From Blastochloris tepida (GTDB taxonomy: Bacteria > Pseudomonadota > Alphaproteobacteria > Rhizobiales > Xanthobacteraceae), in contig NZ_AP018907.1 in NCBI RefSeq assembly GCF_003966715.1, positions 3,212,001 to 3,276,000 of the forward strand: a stretch of 64,000 nucleotides of DNA, in the 5' to 3' direction. The notes below the pieces were generated by a model. The model was not told where the DNA came from, made no database searches, and saw nothing but the letters and a program-made list of their open reading frames with translations. Below, piece after piece: positions 1 through 11,337 of the stretch (positions within the stretch are counted from its first letter, which is position 1; each line of letters begins with the position of its first letter). The translations under genes and the position numbers were made by a program.

Positions 1-1
1 C

Positions 2-2026
<2,025 letters not shown>

Positions 2027-2044
2027 TCGCGGCAGCGGCGCGGT

Positions 2045-2073
2045 CTTCCCTCTCCCCCAAGGGGAGAGGGAAG
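2045..2073. terminator. perfect 13-bp-arm hairpin between convergent genes
   Basis: The arms CTTCCCTCTCCCC (2045-2057) and GGGGAGAGGGAAG (2061-2073) pair perfectly around a CAA loop. The element sits between two convergent stop codons and so can serve both strands. No T-run follows on either strand, so it may instead be one of the CCTCTCCCC-type intergenic repeats frequent in Rhizobiales. I infer a shared terminator or 3'-end stabiliser. Confidence 0.6.
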
Positions 2074-2082
2074 AAACACTCC

Positions 2083-4266
2083 TCACCGCGCGCCCGCCTG
2101 CTCGTTCTGCCGCTCCTCCAGCACCGTGCGGGCATGGCGCACCACATGGTCGGCGACCACGGCGTGGCCTTCCGCCGTGGGGTGGAAGGCGCCGCCATAG
2201 AGCGCGGCATAGACCGGCTGCAGCACATCGAAGGGCGAGATGTCCTCGCGGTGGGTGTTGGCGGTGAGAAACGCGTCGTTGGGCGTGTGGAACAGCCGCC
2301 AGCGCTTGCCATAGGGCAGCGCCGCCGCGGGCGAATAGGGCACGAACTCGCCGCTCGACAGCGACCGGCGCGGCACCGCCATCATCGCCTGATCGATCTG
2401 CAGGCGCTGCGGATCGCGCGCGCACAGGCCGCGCCGGCCGAAGGCGGCGAGGTGATCGCCGACCAGATGGAAGCCGGTGCCGGCGCCGGTGGCGAGATCG
2501 AGCGGACAATCCGCTCCCCTGGAACTGGTGATGCAGCCCAGGCGCTGCGCCAGCTTGGCATGGAACGCCGAGACCTCGCGCAGGCGCTGCCGGCTGAGCC
2601 GCAGATTGGGCGCGACGTCGAGGCCGAGCGCCGGAAGGCTGCCGCAGAGCTGGCCGGTCTCGTCGAACTGCAGCGGCTCGTAATGGGTCTGCACCACCCG
2701 CGCCGGGGCGACGCCGAAGCCGTCGCCCAGCGCCTGCTTCACCGCCTGCAGCCGCTCGTCGAGCGCTTCGAGATAAATGTCGGCGACGCTCGGCGGGAAG
2801 CGGATCTCGTGTCCGACCCACACCGCGATCGGCGCAACGTCGGCGGCGCTCTCGGTCACCGAATAGAGCGCGAGCGAGGAGAAGCCGACGTCATTGCCGC
2901 CGATCGACAGCAGCACGAGATCGATCGGCCGCTTCAGCGCCGCGCGCGCGCACCAGCTCAGGGTCACCGGCTCGACGCCGATCTCGGGCGAGCCGCGCCG
3001 GAACACCGGCAGGCGGTAGGTCGCGCGCTCCGAGCGCGGCCCGGCGCACATCAGCTCGGCGAGCTGGTCGAACTGCGGCGGCACGCGGGCGCCGCCCGGC
3101 TCGGAGAAGCCCTCGCGCGCCGCACGCGGCAGGAACAGGCCGTCGGTGACCTCCGAGCCGGTGCAGGCGAGGCTGATCAGCGTCACCGCGCGACGGCGGT
3201 TCTCCAGCGCGAGCTCGAGGCCGACCCGCATCGGATAGCCATAGAGCGAGCGGTGGCAGTCCGGGCTCAGCCAGCGGGCGCCGGCCCGCTCGAAGGCACG
3301 GTTGAACTCACGCGAGGCGAGGCGGAAGGCGGCGTCGCGGTCCTCGTCCTCCATCCGGCGGCGCGGCAGGGTCTTGGGATCGAAATCCGGCGCCACCGAC
3401 GCCAGCCCGAAGGTCTGGACCGGCGCGAGCTTCTTCTTCAGCGCCGCGATGTCGTCGCGCAGCAGCGTCGGGTCGTAGACCATCTCGCGCCGGGCGCTGA
3501 ACACCACCGGCCGGTCGGGATTGCTGTCGCCGGAGGCGAACGAATCACCCAGCGCGACGATCAGCAGATCCTCCACCACCACGTCGGGATCGGCGAGCAC
3601 CTGCCCGGTCGGCAGCGTCACCGACACCGACACGCCCGACTCCGCGGCATCGGGCGAATAGGGCACGCGGGCGATCACCAGCGGCACCTTGCAGGCCTGC
3701 CGGCGAGTCTCGACCCGGCCGCCGGGGCGGCGCGGCTGCCACGTCCAGGTGCAGGCGCCCTTGGGCTCGGCGGAATTGGCTTCGGCGGAATTGACCTCGG
3801 CGAGGCGCGCCGGCGACAACCGCACCTGCACGGTGTGCGCCTCGGGCAGGACGTAGCTCTCCGTCGCCGTGCCCCACGAATACTGGCGCTCGCAGGTCTG
3901 GCCGTAGCGGCGCGGGCGGACGTCGCGATCGTAGCAGGTGTCTTCGAACACCTGCGCCGCCCAGCCGAGACGCGACGCCTCGTAGCGCGCCCGGGCGGTC
4001 GCCTCGCAGGTGGCGGGGGTCGTCGGGTTGGCGCAGTCGGGGTCGTTGAGCCGGCGCTCGGTGCGCCAGACGATATCGGCCGGCAGCCGCGCCGTGCCCT
4101 TCACCGCATTGAAGGCGCGTTCGTGCAGCGCGAAGGCCGCGGGCTTGCGGAACAGGCGGAACGGATTTTCCACCTCCCACACCAGATCGCCCGCTGCGGA
4201 AGCGGGCGCCATGTGCGCCAGCGCGCAGGCCAGCGTCAGACACAGCGAAGAGACGGATAGACGCAT
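2083..4266 (-). CDS. large secreted SGNH/GDSL-type hydrolase
   Basis: The 727-residue protein begins with a typical signal peptide (cleavage after about residue 25, ending APASAA), so it is exported. Esterase/lipase-like SGNH signatures appear in order: block I as VALGDSFASGDS (residues about 237-248), block III as SIGGNDVGF (near 450), and the C-terminal HPTAEGHAV carrying the catalytic Asp/His region. The first 230 residues are a Cys-containing domain I do not recognise, with a short NSAE duplication. The start is supported by GGAAGG 6 bases upstream of the ATG. The protein is much longer than simple GDSL esterases (about 200-300 aa), and the catalytic blocks are separated by a long insertion. 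The substrate is unknown; an exported lipase or polysaccharide esterase is possible. It is monocistronic and divergent from the HerA-like gene. Confidence 0.8.
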   Translation of the reverse strand: MRLSVSSLCLTLACALAHMAPASAAGDLVWEVENPFRLFRKPAAFALHERAFNAVKGTARLPADIVWRTERRLNDPDCANPTTPATCEATARARYEASRLGWAAQVFEDTCYDRDVRPRRYGQTCERQYSWGTATESYVLPEAHTVQVRLSPARLAEVNSAEANSAEPKGACTWTWQPRRPGGRVETRRQACKVPLVIARVPYSPDAAESGVSVSVTLPTGQVLADPDVVVEDLLIVALGDSFASGDSNPDRPVVFSARREMVYDPTLLRDDIAALKKKLAPVQTFGLASVAPDFDPKTLPRRRMEDEDRDAAFRLASREFNRAFERAGARWLSPDCHRSLYGYPMRVGLELALENRRRAVTLISLACTGSEVTDGLFLPRAAREGFSEPGGARVPPQFDQLAELMCAGPRSERATYRLPVFRRGSPEIGVEPVTLSWCARAALKRPIDLVLLSIGGNDVGFSSLALYSVTESAADVAPIAVWVGHEIRFPPSVADIYLEALDERLQAVKQALGDGFGVAPARVVQTHYEPLQFDETGQLCGSLPALGLDVAPNLRLSRQRLREVSAFHAKLAQRLGCITSSRGADCPLDLATGAGTGFHLVGDHLAAFGRRGLCARDPQRLQIDQAMMAVPRRSLSSGEFVPYSPAAALPYGKRWRLFHTPNDAFLTANTHREDISPFDVLQPVYAALYGGAFHPTAEGHAVVADHVVRHARTVLEERQNEQAGAR

Positions 4267-4494
4267 GCGATACCTTCCGGCTGGTCCGCGATCGGCGGTC
4301 TCGGGACAGGTTCCCGCGGCCGCCGCTTGCCGCCGGCCCTATGGGAACCCGGCGGGCGGAGCCTATCGCGGTCTTGATCGTGAGGCGACCCTCGGCCTCA
4401 CCACAGCTTCACCGTCCCGCTCGTCCTTTGGGGACGCTTGGAAACCGGCCGTCCCCGCGCCTATATCCTGAGGTCGGAAAACGAGGGGGACGGC

Positions 4495-6111
4495 ATGGCC
4501 GGCGATACCGAGGACAGGATCTTCATCGGCCGGAGCGTGCCGGCGAAGGGCGACAAGGCGGCCGACCAGTATCTGACGCTGAAGTTCGGCAACCGCCACG
4601 GCCTCGTCACCGGCGCCACCGGCACCGGCAAGACGGTGTCGCTGCAGGTGCTGGCCGAGGGCTTCTCGCGCGCCGGCACGGCAGTGTTCGCCGCCGACAT
4701 CAAGGGCGACCTTTCCGGCATCGCAGCACAGGGCGAGCCGAAGGACTTCCTGGTCGAGCGCGCCAAGGCGGTCGGCCTCGACGGCGGCTGGCAGCCCGAC
4801 GAGTTCCCGGTGACGTTCTGGGACCTGTTCGGCGAGCAGGGCCACCCGATCCGCGCCACCATATCGGAGGTCGGCCCGCTGCTGCTGGCGCGGCTGATGG
4901 ACCTCAACGACACCCAGGAGGGCGTGCTCAACATCGCCTTCCGGGTGGCGGACGATGACGGCCTGCTGCTGCTCGACCTGAAGGATCTGCGGGCGCTGCT
5001 CGGCCATATCGCCGAGCGGGCGGGTGAACTCACCACCGAATACGGCAACGTCACCAAGCAGAGCATCGGCGCCATTCAGCGCCAGCTGCTGGTGCTGGAG
5101 AACCAGGGCGGCGCCAAGTTCTTCGGCGAACCGGCGCTGTCGATCAAGGACCTCATCCGCAAGGACCGCGACGGCCGCGGCATGATCAACCTGCTCGCCG
5201 CCGACCGGCTGATGAACTCGCCGCGGCTCTACGCCACATTCCTGCTGTGGCTGCTGTCCGAACTGTTCGAGGAACTGCCGGAGGTCGGCGATCCCGATAC
5301 GCCCAAGCTGGTGTTCTTCTTCGACGAGGCGCACCTTTTGTTCGACGACGCGCCCAAGGCGCTGCTCGACAAGATCGAGCAGGTGGTGCGGCTGATCCGC
5401 TCCAAGGGCGTCGGCGTCTATTTCGTCACCCAGAACCCGCTCGACGTGCCGGAGAGCGTGCTGGCACAGCTCGGCAACCGGGTGCAGCACGCGCTGCGCG
5501 CCTTCACTCCGCGCGACCAGAAGGCGGTACGCACCGCGGCCGAGACCTTCCGGCCCAACCCCAAGCTCGACACCGCCCAGGTGATCATGGAGATGGGCAA
5601 GGGCGAGGCGCTGGTATCGATGCTGGAGGGCAATGGCGTGCCCGGGATCGTGCAGCGGACGCTGATCCGGCCGCCGGCCGGGCGCATCGGCCCGATCACG
5701 GCGCAGGAACGGGCGGCGATCCTCGGCCGCAGCCTGCTGCGCGGCAAGTACGACACGGCGATCGATTCCGAATCCGCCTATGAGGTGCTGAAGGGGCGGG
5801 CCGGCGAGCGCGCGGCCGAGCGCAATGGCGGCCGGTCCGGCGCGCCCACCAGCGTCCCCTCCGGTCCTTGGGGCGGCCAGCCGGCCCCGCAACAGCCAAG
5901 CGAGGCGCCCTCTTCCGGCGGAGGACTGGGCGGCATTCTCGACAGCATCTTCGGCGGCGGTAAGCCGGGACCGCGCGGCGGCCGCCCGGCGGGCCGCGCC
6001 AGTGTCACGGAAGTTGTAGCCAAGCAGGTGGCCCGTTCGGTGGCCAGCCAGGTCGGCACCCAATTGGGCAAGGCCATCCTGCGGGGCGTGCTGGGCGGCA
6101 TGCGACGTTAA
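4495..6111 (+). CDS. HerA-like ATPase (DUF853 family)
   Basis: This is a 538-residue cytoplasmic P-loop ATPase of the HerA/FtsK superfamily, DUF853 (YjgR-like) type. Visible motifs are Walker A GATGTGKT near residue 40, the adjacent ADIKGDLSG, Walker B VFFFDEAHLLF near residue 280, and a sensor-like VYFVTQNPLDVP. The C-terminal 100 residues are a Gly/Pro-rich linker followed by a small hydrophobic VASQVGTQLGKAILRGV segment. I chose the ATG at 4495 because GAGGGGG lies 6 bases upstream; an in-frame ATG at 4438 lacks a ribosome-binding site. The family's role is unknown; DNA pumping or unwinding is inferred from HerA homology. It is monocistronic. Confidence 0.88.
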   Translation: MAGDTEDRIFIGRSVPAKGDKAADQYLTLKFGNRHGLVTGATGTGKTVSLQVLAEGFSRAGTAVFAADIKGDLSGIAAQGEPKDFLVERAKAVGLDGGWQPDEFPVTFWDLFGEQGHPIRATISEVGPLLLARLMDLNDTQEGVLNIAFRVADDDGLLLLDLKDLRALLGHIAERAGELTTEYGNVTKQSIGAIQRQLLVLENQGGAKFFGEPALSIKDLIRKDRDGRGMINLLAADRLMNSPRLYATFLLWLLSELFEELPEVGDPDTPKLVFFFDEAHLLFDDAPKALLDKIEQVVRLIRSKGVGVYFVTQNPLDVPESVLAQLGNRVQHALRAFTPRDQKAVRTAAETFRPNPKLDTAQVIMEMGKGEALVSMLEGNGVPGIVQRTLIRPPAGRIGPITAQERAAILGRSLLRGKYDTAIDSESAYEVLKGRAGERAAERNGGRSGAPTSVPSGPWGGQPAPQQPSEAPSSGGGLGGILDSIFGGGKPGPRGGRPAGRASVTEVVAKQVARSVASQVGTQLGKAILRGVLGGMRR

Positions 6112-6190
6112 CGCGGCGCGATTACCGTTAAGGCTGCCTAATTGCGGCGCAAGCATAACAGTTGCGCACAACCTCCCGGCTGGGTAAGAA

Positions 6191-6254
6191 GGGGCTGCGG
6201 CATTCCGCGTCGGTACCGTGCCTGCAGGGCGGGGCCACGCGGAACCCCAGCCCC
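6191..6254 (+). other. long interrupted hairpin in the leader of the receiver gene
   Basis: GGGGCTG (6191-6197) pairs with CAGCCCC (6248-6254), and inside it TTCCGCGT (6203-6210) pairs with ACGCGGAA (6237-6244). This gives 15 base pairs with one small internal loop. The structure ends 29 bases before the start codon of the next gene and has no T-run. It could be a regulatory leader or the 3' end of the HerA-like transcript. Confidence 0.5.
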
Positions 6255-6283
6255 TGGCGCCCTGCGACGAAACCGACTCGACG

Positions 6284-6760
6284 ATGAAACTGATCCTGTC
6301 CGCCCACGTGCTCGTGGTCGACCCCGACCCCCAGACCCGGCACGAGACCGGCGAAGCGTTGCGCTTGCTCGGAATCCAGCGGATCACCGAGGTGGGAACC
6401 CTTGAAGAGGCCAGCGCGGCTTTCGACGCCGCGCGGGTCGATGTCGCCGTCGTCAGCGGCGTCGGCGGCCCCGATGGCGAGCCGCTCGCCGGCCAGCCGC
6501 GCCAGTTTCCAGCGGCACCAGGACGCGATCTCAACGCGCCGTCGATTCTCCTGCTCGCCGACCCGGTGCGCAGCGACATCCGCGCCGCCAACGCCGCCGG
6601 CTACGATGCCGTGGTGCCGCTGCCGCTGGTCCCGCGCACGCTCTACCGGCGGATCGGCTCGCTGATGCAGCGGGCGCGCCGGCAGGAGCGGACACGCCCG
6701 CCGGCCGGCTTCCCCGGCGGCCCGGTGATGCTGCCGGCCGCGGCCGAAGCCAAGGAATGA
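6284..6760 (+). CDS. degenerate response-regulator receiver-like protein
   Basis: The 158-residue protein has the shape of a stand-alone receiver: beta-1 HVLVVDPDPQTRHE (acidic pair replaced by D-P-D), then VDVAVVSGV where the phospho-acceptor Asp is expected but Ser is found, then PSILLLADP (Thr position changed) and AAGYDAVVPLPL (conserved Lys lost). A basic tail follows. I chose the ATG at 6284 because the receiver fold begins directly after it; upstream in-frame sequence is the leader hairpin. Loss of Asp, Thr and Lys suggests a pseudo-receiver that cannot be phosphorylated in the usual way and may act by protein contact. No output domain and no adjacent kinase are present. The assignment rests on pattern only. 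Confidence 0.6.
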   Translation: MKLILSAHVLVVDPDPQTRHETGEALRLLGIQRITEVGTLEEASAAFDAARVDVAVVSGVGGPDGEPLAGQPRQFPAAPGRDLNAPSILLLADPVRSDIRAANAAGYDAVVPLPLVPRTLYRRIGSLMQRARRQERTRPPAGFPGGPVMLPAAAEAKE

Positions 6761-6770
6761 AGCTAAGGAA

Positions 6771-6810
6771 TGATGCGGTTTCCGGCCCACGCGGCCGGAT
6801 TTTCGTATGA
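6771..6810. repeat. short copy of intergenic repeat family A
   Basis: The sequence TGATGCGGTTTCCGG ... CCGGATTTTCGTATGA forms an imperfect palindrome. It matches the ends of the longer family A copies at 16915, 25513 and 27789. It lies 10 bases after the stop codon of the receiver-like gene. Confidence 0.6.
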
Positions 6811-6911
6811 CAGCTTCAATGATTTGCGAGCGGCGCCCGGCCGGCGCGCCGCAAAATGACGTGGTCCGCAAAATTCGGTATAGGGTCGGGCGACATCACC
6901 GGAGCCGCCTG

Positions 6912-8294
6912 ATGCCGGACATCAACCGTATCCTCGACGCCGTCGACTGCGAACTCGACCGCAGCCTGGAGCGCCTGTTCGCGCTCCTGCGAATCGCCTC
7001 GATCTCCACCGACCCGCTGCATGCCGGCGAGTGCCGCCGCGCCGCCGAGTGGATCGCCGCCGACCTGACCGACCTCGGCTTCGAGGCGAGCGTGCGCGAG
7101 ACCGGCGGCCACCCGGCGGTGATCGGCAAGCACCTCGACGGCAGCCGCCACCGCGTGCTGTTCTACGGCCACTACGACGTGCAGCCGGTCGATCCGCTGT
7201 CGCTGTGGGAAACCGCGCCGTTCGAGCCGCGCATCACCACCGGCCGGACCGGCACCCAGCACATCGTCGCCCGCGGCGCCAGCGACGACAAGGGTCAGAT
7301 CATGACCTTCATCGAGGCCTGCCGCGCCTACAAGATCGCCACCGGCACGCTGCCGATCGGCGTCACCATGCTGATCGAGGGCGAGGAGGAGATGGGCTCC
7401 AAGCACCTGCCCGCCTTCGTCGAGGCTCATCGCGACGAGCTTGCCGCCGACGTCGCGCTGGTATGCGACACCGGCATGTGGGACCGGGCGACGCCCGCCA
7501 TCACCCTGTCGCTGCGCGGTCTGGTCTATGAGGAGGTGCGCGTCCGCTGCGCCGACCGCGACCTGCATTCCGGCCTGTTCGGCGGGGCTGCGCGCAATCC
7601 CATCCACGTGCTGTCCGCCATCCTCGCCGCCCTGCACGACGAGACCGGCCGCATCACCCTTCCCGGCTTCTATGACGGGGTGGCGGAGCTGCCGGCCGAC
7701 GTGCGCGACGAATATGCGCGGCTCAATCTGACGCCGGAGGGCTTCCTCGGTCAGGTCGGCCTCAAGGTGCCGGCCGGCGAGCGCGACCGGCTCCTGATCG
7801 AGCAGATTTCGACCCGGCCGACCTGCGACGTCAATGGCATCTGGGGCGGCTACGCCGGCGAGGGCACCAAGACCGTCATCCCCGCCGAGGCCTCGGCGAA
7901 GGTGTCGTTCCGGCTGGTCGGCGCGCAGGATCCGGCCAAGGTGCGCGATGCGTTCCACGCCTTCGTGCGCGCCCGGATCCCGGAGGATTGCCGCGTCGAA
8001 TTCATCTCGCACAAGGGCTCGCCGGCCGTCAGCGTGCCATTCGACCACCCCAAGCTCGAATGCGCCCGCGCCGCACTCGCCGACGAATGGGGCAAGCCGG
8101 CGGTGCGCATCGGCTCGGGCGGCTCGATCCCGATCATCGGCGACTTCAAGCGGGTGCTGGGGCTCGATTCGCTGATGATCGGCTTCGCGCTGGAGGACGA
8201 CCGCGTCCATTCGCCCAATGAGAAGTACGACCTCACGTCCTTCCACAAGGGCATCCGCTCATGGGTGCGCATCCTGCACGCGCTGGCGCAGTAA
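6912..8294 (+). CDS. M20 family metallopeptidase (dipeptidase)
   Basis: This 460-residue enzyme should hydrolyse dipeptides or related amide substrates with a two-zinc centre in the cytoplasm. The M20 motifs are in order: FYGHYDVQP (first zinc ligand region), ARGASDDKGQ (bridging Asp), EGEEEMGS (catalytic and ligand Glu), CDTGMWD, and the late ligand in HSPNEKYD. The central dimerisation lid follows DLHSGLFGGAARNP, a hallmark of the M20 dipeptidase group. The ATG at 6912 has GGAG 8 bases upstream; no signal peptide is seen. The substrate cannot be told from sequence. The gene ends 24 bases from the convergent GGDEF-EAL gene. Confidence 0.92.
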   Translation: MPDINRILDAVDCELDRSLERLFALLRIASISTDPLHAGECRRAAEWIAADLTDLGFEASVRETGGHPAVIGKHLDGSRHRVLFYGHYDVQPVDPLSLWETAPFEPRITTGRTGTQHIVARGASDDKGQIMTFIEACRAYKIATGTLPIGVTMLIEGEEEMGSKHLPAFVEAHRDELAADVALVCDTGMWDRATPAITLSLRGLVYEEVRVRCADRDLHSGLFGGAARNPIHVLSAILAALHDETGRITLPGFYDGVAELPADVRDEYARLNLTPEGFLGQVGLKVPAGERDRLLIEQISTRPTCDVNGIWGGYAGEGTKTVIPAEASAKVSFRLVGAQDPAKVRDAFHAFVRARIPEDCRVEFISHKGSPAVSVPFDHPKLECARAALADEWGKPAVRIGSGGSIPIIGDFKRVLGLDSLMIGFALEDDRVHSPNEKYDLTSFHKGIRSWVRILHALAQ

Positions 8295-8318
8295 GGTTCC
8301 GCCTCGCCCGGGCCGCGT

Positions 8319-10997
8319 TCAGGCTGCAGCACCCGCCTGCTTCGCCGCGGCCGGGCGCGAGAAGTCGAGGTCGGCGGCCGGCGCCGGGCGTCCGAACAGA
8401 TAACCCTGGCAGAAATCGACGCCGGCCCCGCGCAGCAGTTCGAGCTGCGCATGGCTCTCGACGCCTTCGGCGATGGTCGCCACGCCCAGGCAGCGGGTCA
8501 AAGTGATGACCGAGGCGATCACCGCCGCGCAATCGGCGCGCTTGGTCATGTTCATGGTGAAGGAGCGGTCGATCTTCACCTTGTCGAACGGGAAGGTGGT
8601 CAGATAGCTCAGCGACGAGTAGCCGGTGCCGAAATCGTCCAGCGCGATCGACACGCCGAGCTCCTTCATCCGCCGGACGGTGGCGATATTGTCCTCCGCG
8701 CCGGTGAGAAACACGTTCTCGGTGATCTCGATCTCCAGCCGGCGGGCCGGAAGTCCGGAATCCGCCAGGGCCTGCCGGATCATCGCCACCGGATCGGCGC
8801 GGCGGAACTGGACCGGCGACAGATTGACCGCCACCACCGTATCGTCCGGCCACCCGCGCGCCTCGACGCAGGCGCGGCGCAGCACCCATTGGCCGATCTG
8901 CTCGATCAGGCCCGACTCCTCGGCAAACGGAATGAATTCGAGCGGCGGCACCAGCCCGCGGCGCGGGTGGCGCCAGCGCACCAGCGCCTCGGCGCCGCAG
9001 ACACGGCGCGTGCGGGCGTCGATGATCGCCTGATAGTGCAGCTCGAACTCGCCATTGGCGATGGCGTGGCGCAGCTCGCTGTCCAGCCGCTGGCGGGCGT
9101 CGGCCACCTCCATCAGCCCGTCATCATAGACGCTGTAGCCGTTGCGGCCTTCGCCCTTCACCCGGTACATCGCCAGATCGGCATTGCGGATCAGCTTGTC
9201 GGCCTCGACGCCGTGCTCGGGCGCCAAGGCGATGCCGATGCTGACGCTGACCGTCACCTCCTGGCCGCCGAGATCGTAGGGCGCCGACAGGCAGGCGATC
9301 AGCCGTCCGCTGAACGCGGTCGCCGCGTCGAGCTGATTGTCGGCGCCGACCTGGATGATGGCGAATTCGTCGCCGCCGAAGCGGGCCAGGATGTCGGTCT
9401 CGCGCAGCGTCGCCTTCAGCCGCTCGGCGGTTTGCTTCAGCAGCATGTCGCCGGCCAGATGGCCGAGCGTGTCGTTGACCTGCTTGAAGCGGTCGAGATC
9501 GAGCAGCAGCACCGTGAAGGTTTCGCCGAACCGGCGCTGGCGCGCGGCCGCCTCCTCGATCTTCTCGGAGAAAGCAGCGCGGTTGAACAGGCCGGTCAGG
9601 AGATCGTGCCGCGCCATGTAGGCGATCTGGGTTTCGCTGCGGTGGCGGTCGGTGATGTCCTCGTGGGTGGTCATCCAGCCGCCATCGGCCATGCGCTGGC
9701 AGCGGATGTGGATGGCGCGCCCGTCCGGCAGAAGCTGCACCTCGGCGGGATTGCCCGCGAGATCGGCGAAATAGTTGCGCGGCGGCGCGCCGGCGTGCGT
9801 GCCGTTGCGGATGCGGCAGTCGAATATCGCGGCGAGCGAAGTACCGGGCGCGGCCTCGTCCGGCGACAGCCCGTAGATTTCGGCGAAGCGGGCGTTCGAC
9901 ACGACGATGCGCTCGTCGGCGTCGAACATGCACAGGCCCTGCGAGATGTTGTTGAGCGCCGAATCGAAGCGGATGTTCGACACGGCGAGCGCCCGGCTCT
10001 TGTCGCGCAGCTTGCGCTCGGAGCGGCGAAGCCGCTGGAACTGCCCCATCACCGCCCACAGCAGAACGGTCGCCGCCGACACCAGCAGGGCCGCGCCGAT
10101 GGCGATGGCGACGGCGCGGCGATACCAGCGGGCCAGCATCTCGCGCTCCGAGATGCCGACATTGAGCACCAGCGGATAATTCTGCAGCGGCCGCACCGCG
10201 AACCAGCGCGCCACCCCGTCGAAATAGCCCGGCGAGCGGAACTCGCCGCCGCCCTTGGCCACCAGCCCGTACCAGGGCGAGGAACTCGGCAGGCTGGCGC
10301 CGGTGGCGGCGTTCGCCAGATCGGGATAGCGCAGCATCACCGTGCCGTTGCGCCGCACCAGCGTGAGCCGCATGTCGCCGAGCGACTTGATCGGCGCATA
10401 GATGGTCTCGAAATAGTCGACGGTGACGGTGATCAGCGCGACGCCGGCGAACTCGCCTGCGGCGTCGGTGATGCGGCGTGCAAACGCAATGTTGCTCACG
10501 CCGGTCATGCGGTTGGTCAAAGGCTGCGAGATGAAGAGGCCGCGCGCGGCATCGCTCTTCAGCTCGCGGAAATAGTCGCGGTCGGAAACGTCGATGGCCC
10601 ACTTGATGTCGGGAAACGTGGTGACGAGGTTCCTGCCGTCGGCGCCATAGACCGAGGCGCCATAGGCCTGCGGCAGTCTCTCGACGCGCTCGCGCAGCAG
10701 GTTCTGGAAGCGGTCGCCGGTGACGAGATCGGCGAGGTCGCGCTGGTCCTTCACACCGGCCAGCGCGATGAACTCCATCAGATCGAGCAGCGTGATGTCG
10801 ATCGCCTCGATCGAGCGTTCGAGCTGGCCGGACAGCACGATGGCGAGATTGCGCACATGGGCGGTGCTGTCCTCGATGTCGTCGGCCCGGAACTGCCAGG
10901 TCGCGAGCCCGACGCCGACGAAGCAGGCGACCAGGAACGCCGCGGCGACGCTCAGGATGCTGCGCACCGAGAAGCGGTTCAGAACCGACAGGGTCAC
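8319..10997 (-). CDS. membrane PDC-PAS-GGDEF-EAL cyclic-di-GMP enzyme
   Basis: The 892-residue inner-membrane signalling protein has a transmembrane helix at residues about 13-32, a periplasmic PDC/dCACHE-like sensor to about 285, a second helix near 287-312, a PAS domain (about 340-450), GGDEF (about 460-625) and EAL (about 635-880). The GGDEF motif RFGGDEFAI is intact, and RETD five residues before it matches the inhibitory I-site. The EAL side has EALVRWRHP, DDFGTGYSSLSYL, KIDRSF and AEGVES, so both synthesis and hydrolysis of c-di-GMP look chemically possible. The start codon is GTG with a modest AGGG upstream. It stands alone and converges on the M20 gene. The sensed ligand is unknown. 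Confidence 0.93.
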   Translation of the reverse strand: MTLSVLNRFSVRSILSVAAAFLVACFVGVGLATWQFRADDIEDSTAHVRNLAIVLSGQLERSIEAIDITLLDLMEFIALAGVKDQRDLADLVTGDRFQNLLRERVERLPQAYGASVYGADGRNLVTTFPDIKWAIDVSDRDYFRELKSDAARGLFISQPLTNRMTGVSNIAFARRITDAAGEFAGVALITVTVDYFETIYAPIKSLGDMRLTLVRRNGTVMLRYPDLANAATGASLPSSSPWYGLVAKGGGEFRSPGYFDGVARWFAVRPLQNYPLVLNVGISEREMLARWYRRAVAIAIGAALLVSAATVLLWAVMGQFQRLRRSERKLRDKSRALAVSNIRFDSALNNISQGLCMFDADERIVVSNARFAEIYGLSPDEAAPGTSLAAIFDCRIRNGTHAGAPPRNYFADLAGNPAEVQLLPDGRAIHIRCQRMADGGWMTTHEDITDRHRSETQIAYMARHDLLTGLFNRAAFSEKIEEAAARQRRFGETFTVLLLDLDRFKQVNDTLGHLAGDMLLKQTAERLKATLRETDILARFGGDEFAIIQVGADNQLDAATAFSGRLIACLSAPYDLGGQEVTVSVSIGIALAPEHGVEADKLIRNADLAMYRVKGEGRNGYSVYDDGLMEVADARQRLDSELRHAIANGEFELHYQAIIDARTRRVCGAEALVRWRHPRRGLVPPLEFIPFAEESGLIEQIGQWVLRRACVEARGWPDDTVVAVNLSPVQFRRADPVAMIRQALADSGLPARRLEIEITENVFLTGAEDNIATVRRMKELGVSIALDDFGTGYSSLSYLTTFPFDKVKIDRSFTMNMTKRADCAAVIASVITLTRCLGVATIAEGVESHAQLELLRGAGVDFCQGYLFGRPAPAADLDFSRPAAAKQAGAAA

Positions 10998-11337
10998 GTC
11001 GCCCTCGCCCGGTTGCCGGCGGGCAACGTCCTGCCGGCCATCGGCACCCGTGCCGGCTCAGGCCGCCAATCCGACATTGCGCGCATCCGAAATGCCTCCC
11101 CGCCGGCCGGTTGAATCGGCTCAGCCGTTGCGTGTACGCATCAGCAGCCTGCACCGTAACGTTTTAATCGGCGCTAACGGTCGCCCGGCCGGGGGAGGAC
11201 ATTGCCGAGAGGGTGAATTTTCTGCAACCGCCGATGGGGGGCGGTTGCTGGTGTCCAAGCTGTACCCGTGGGATGGCCACGGATTGCGTTTCGGACGGCG
11301 TACGGTGGCCCCGCGGCACGTTGCGCCGGCAACCGTG
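10998..11337. other. intergenic region with a single hairpin
   Basis: This stretch lies between two minus-strand genes. It holds the upstream region of the GGDEF-EAL gene. It also holds a hairpin GCAACCGCC (11224-11232) / GGCGGTTGC (11240-11248), which may end the aldehyde dehydrogenase transcript although no T-run follows. I see no further gene or repeat in it. Confidence 0.5.

Noticed and set aside
6100..6135. CtrA-type site near the end of the HerA-like gene (two TTAA motifs)
   Set aside because: The TTAA motifs are not spaced by 7 bases as CtrA requires.
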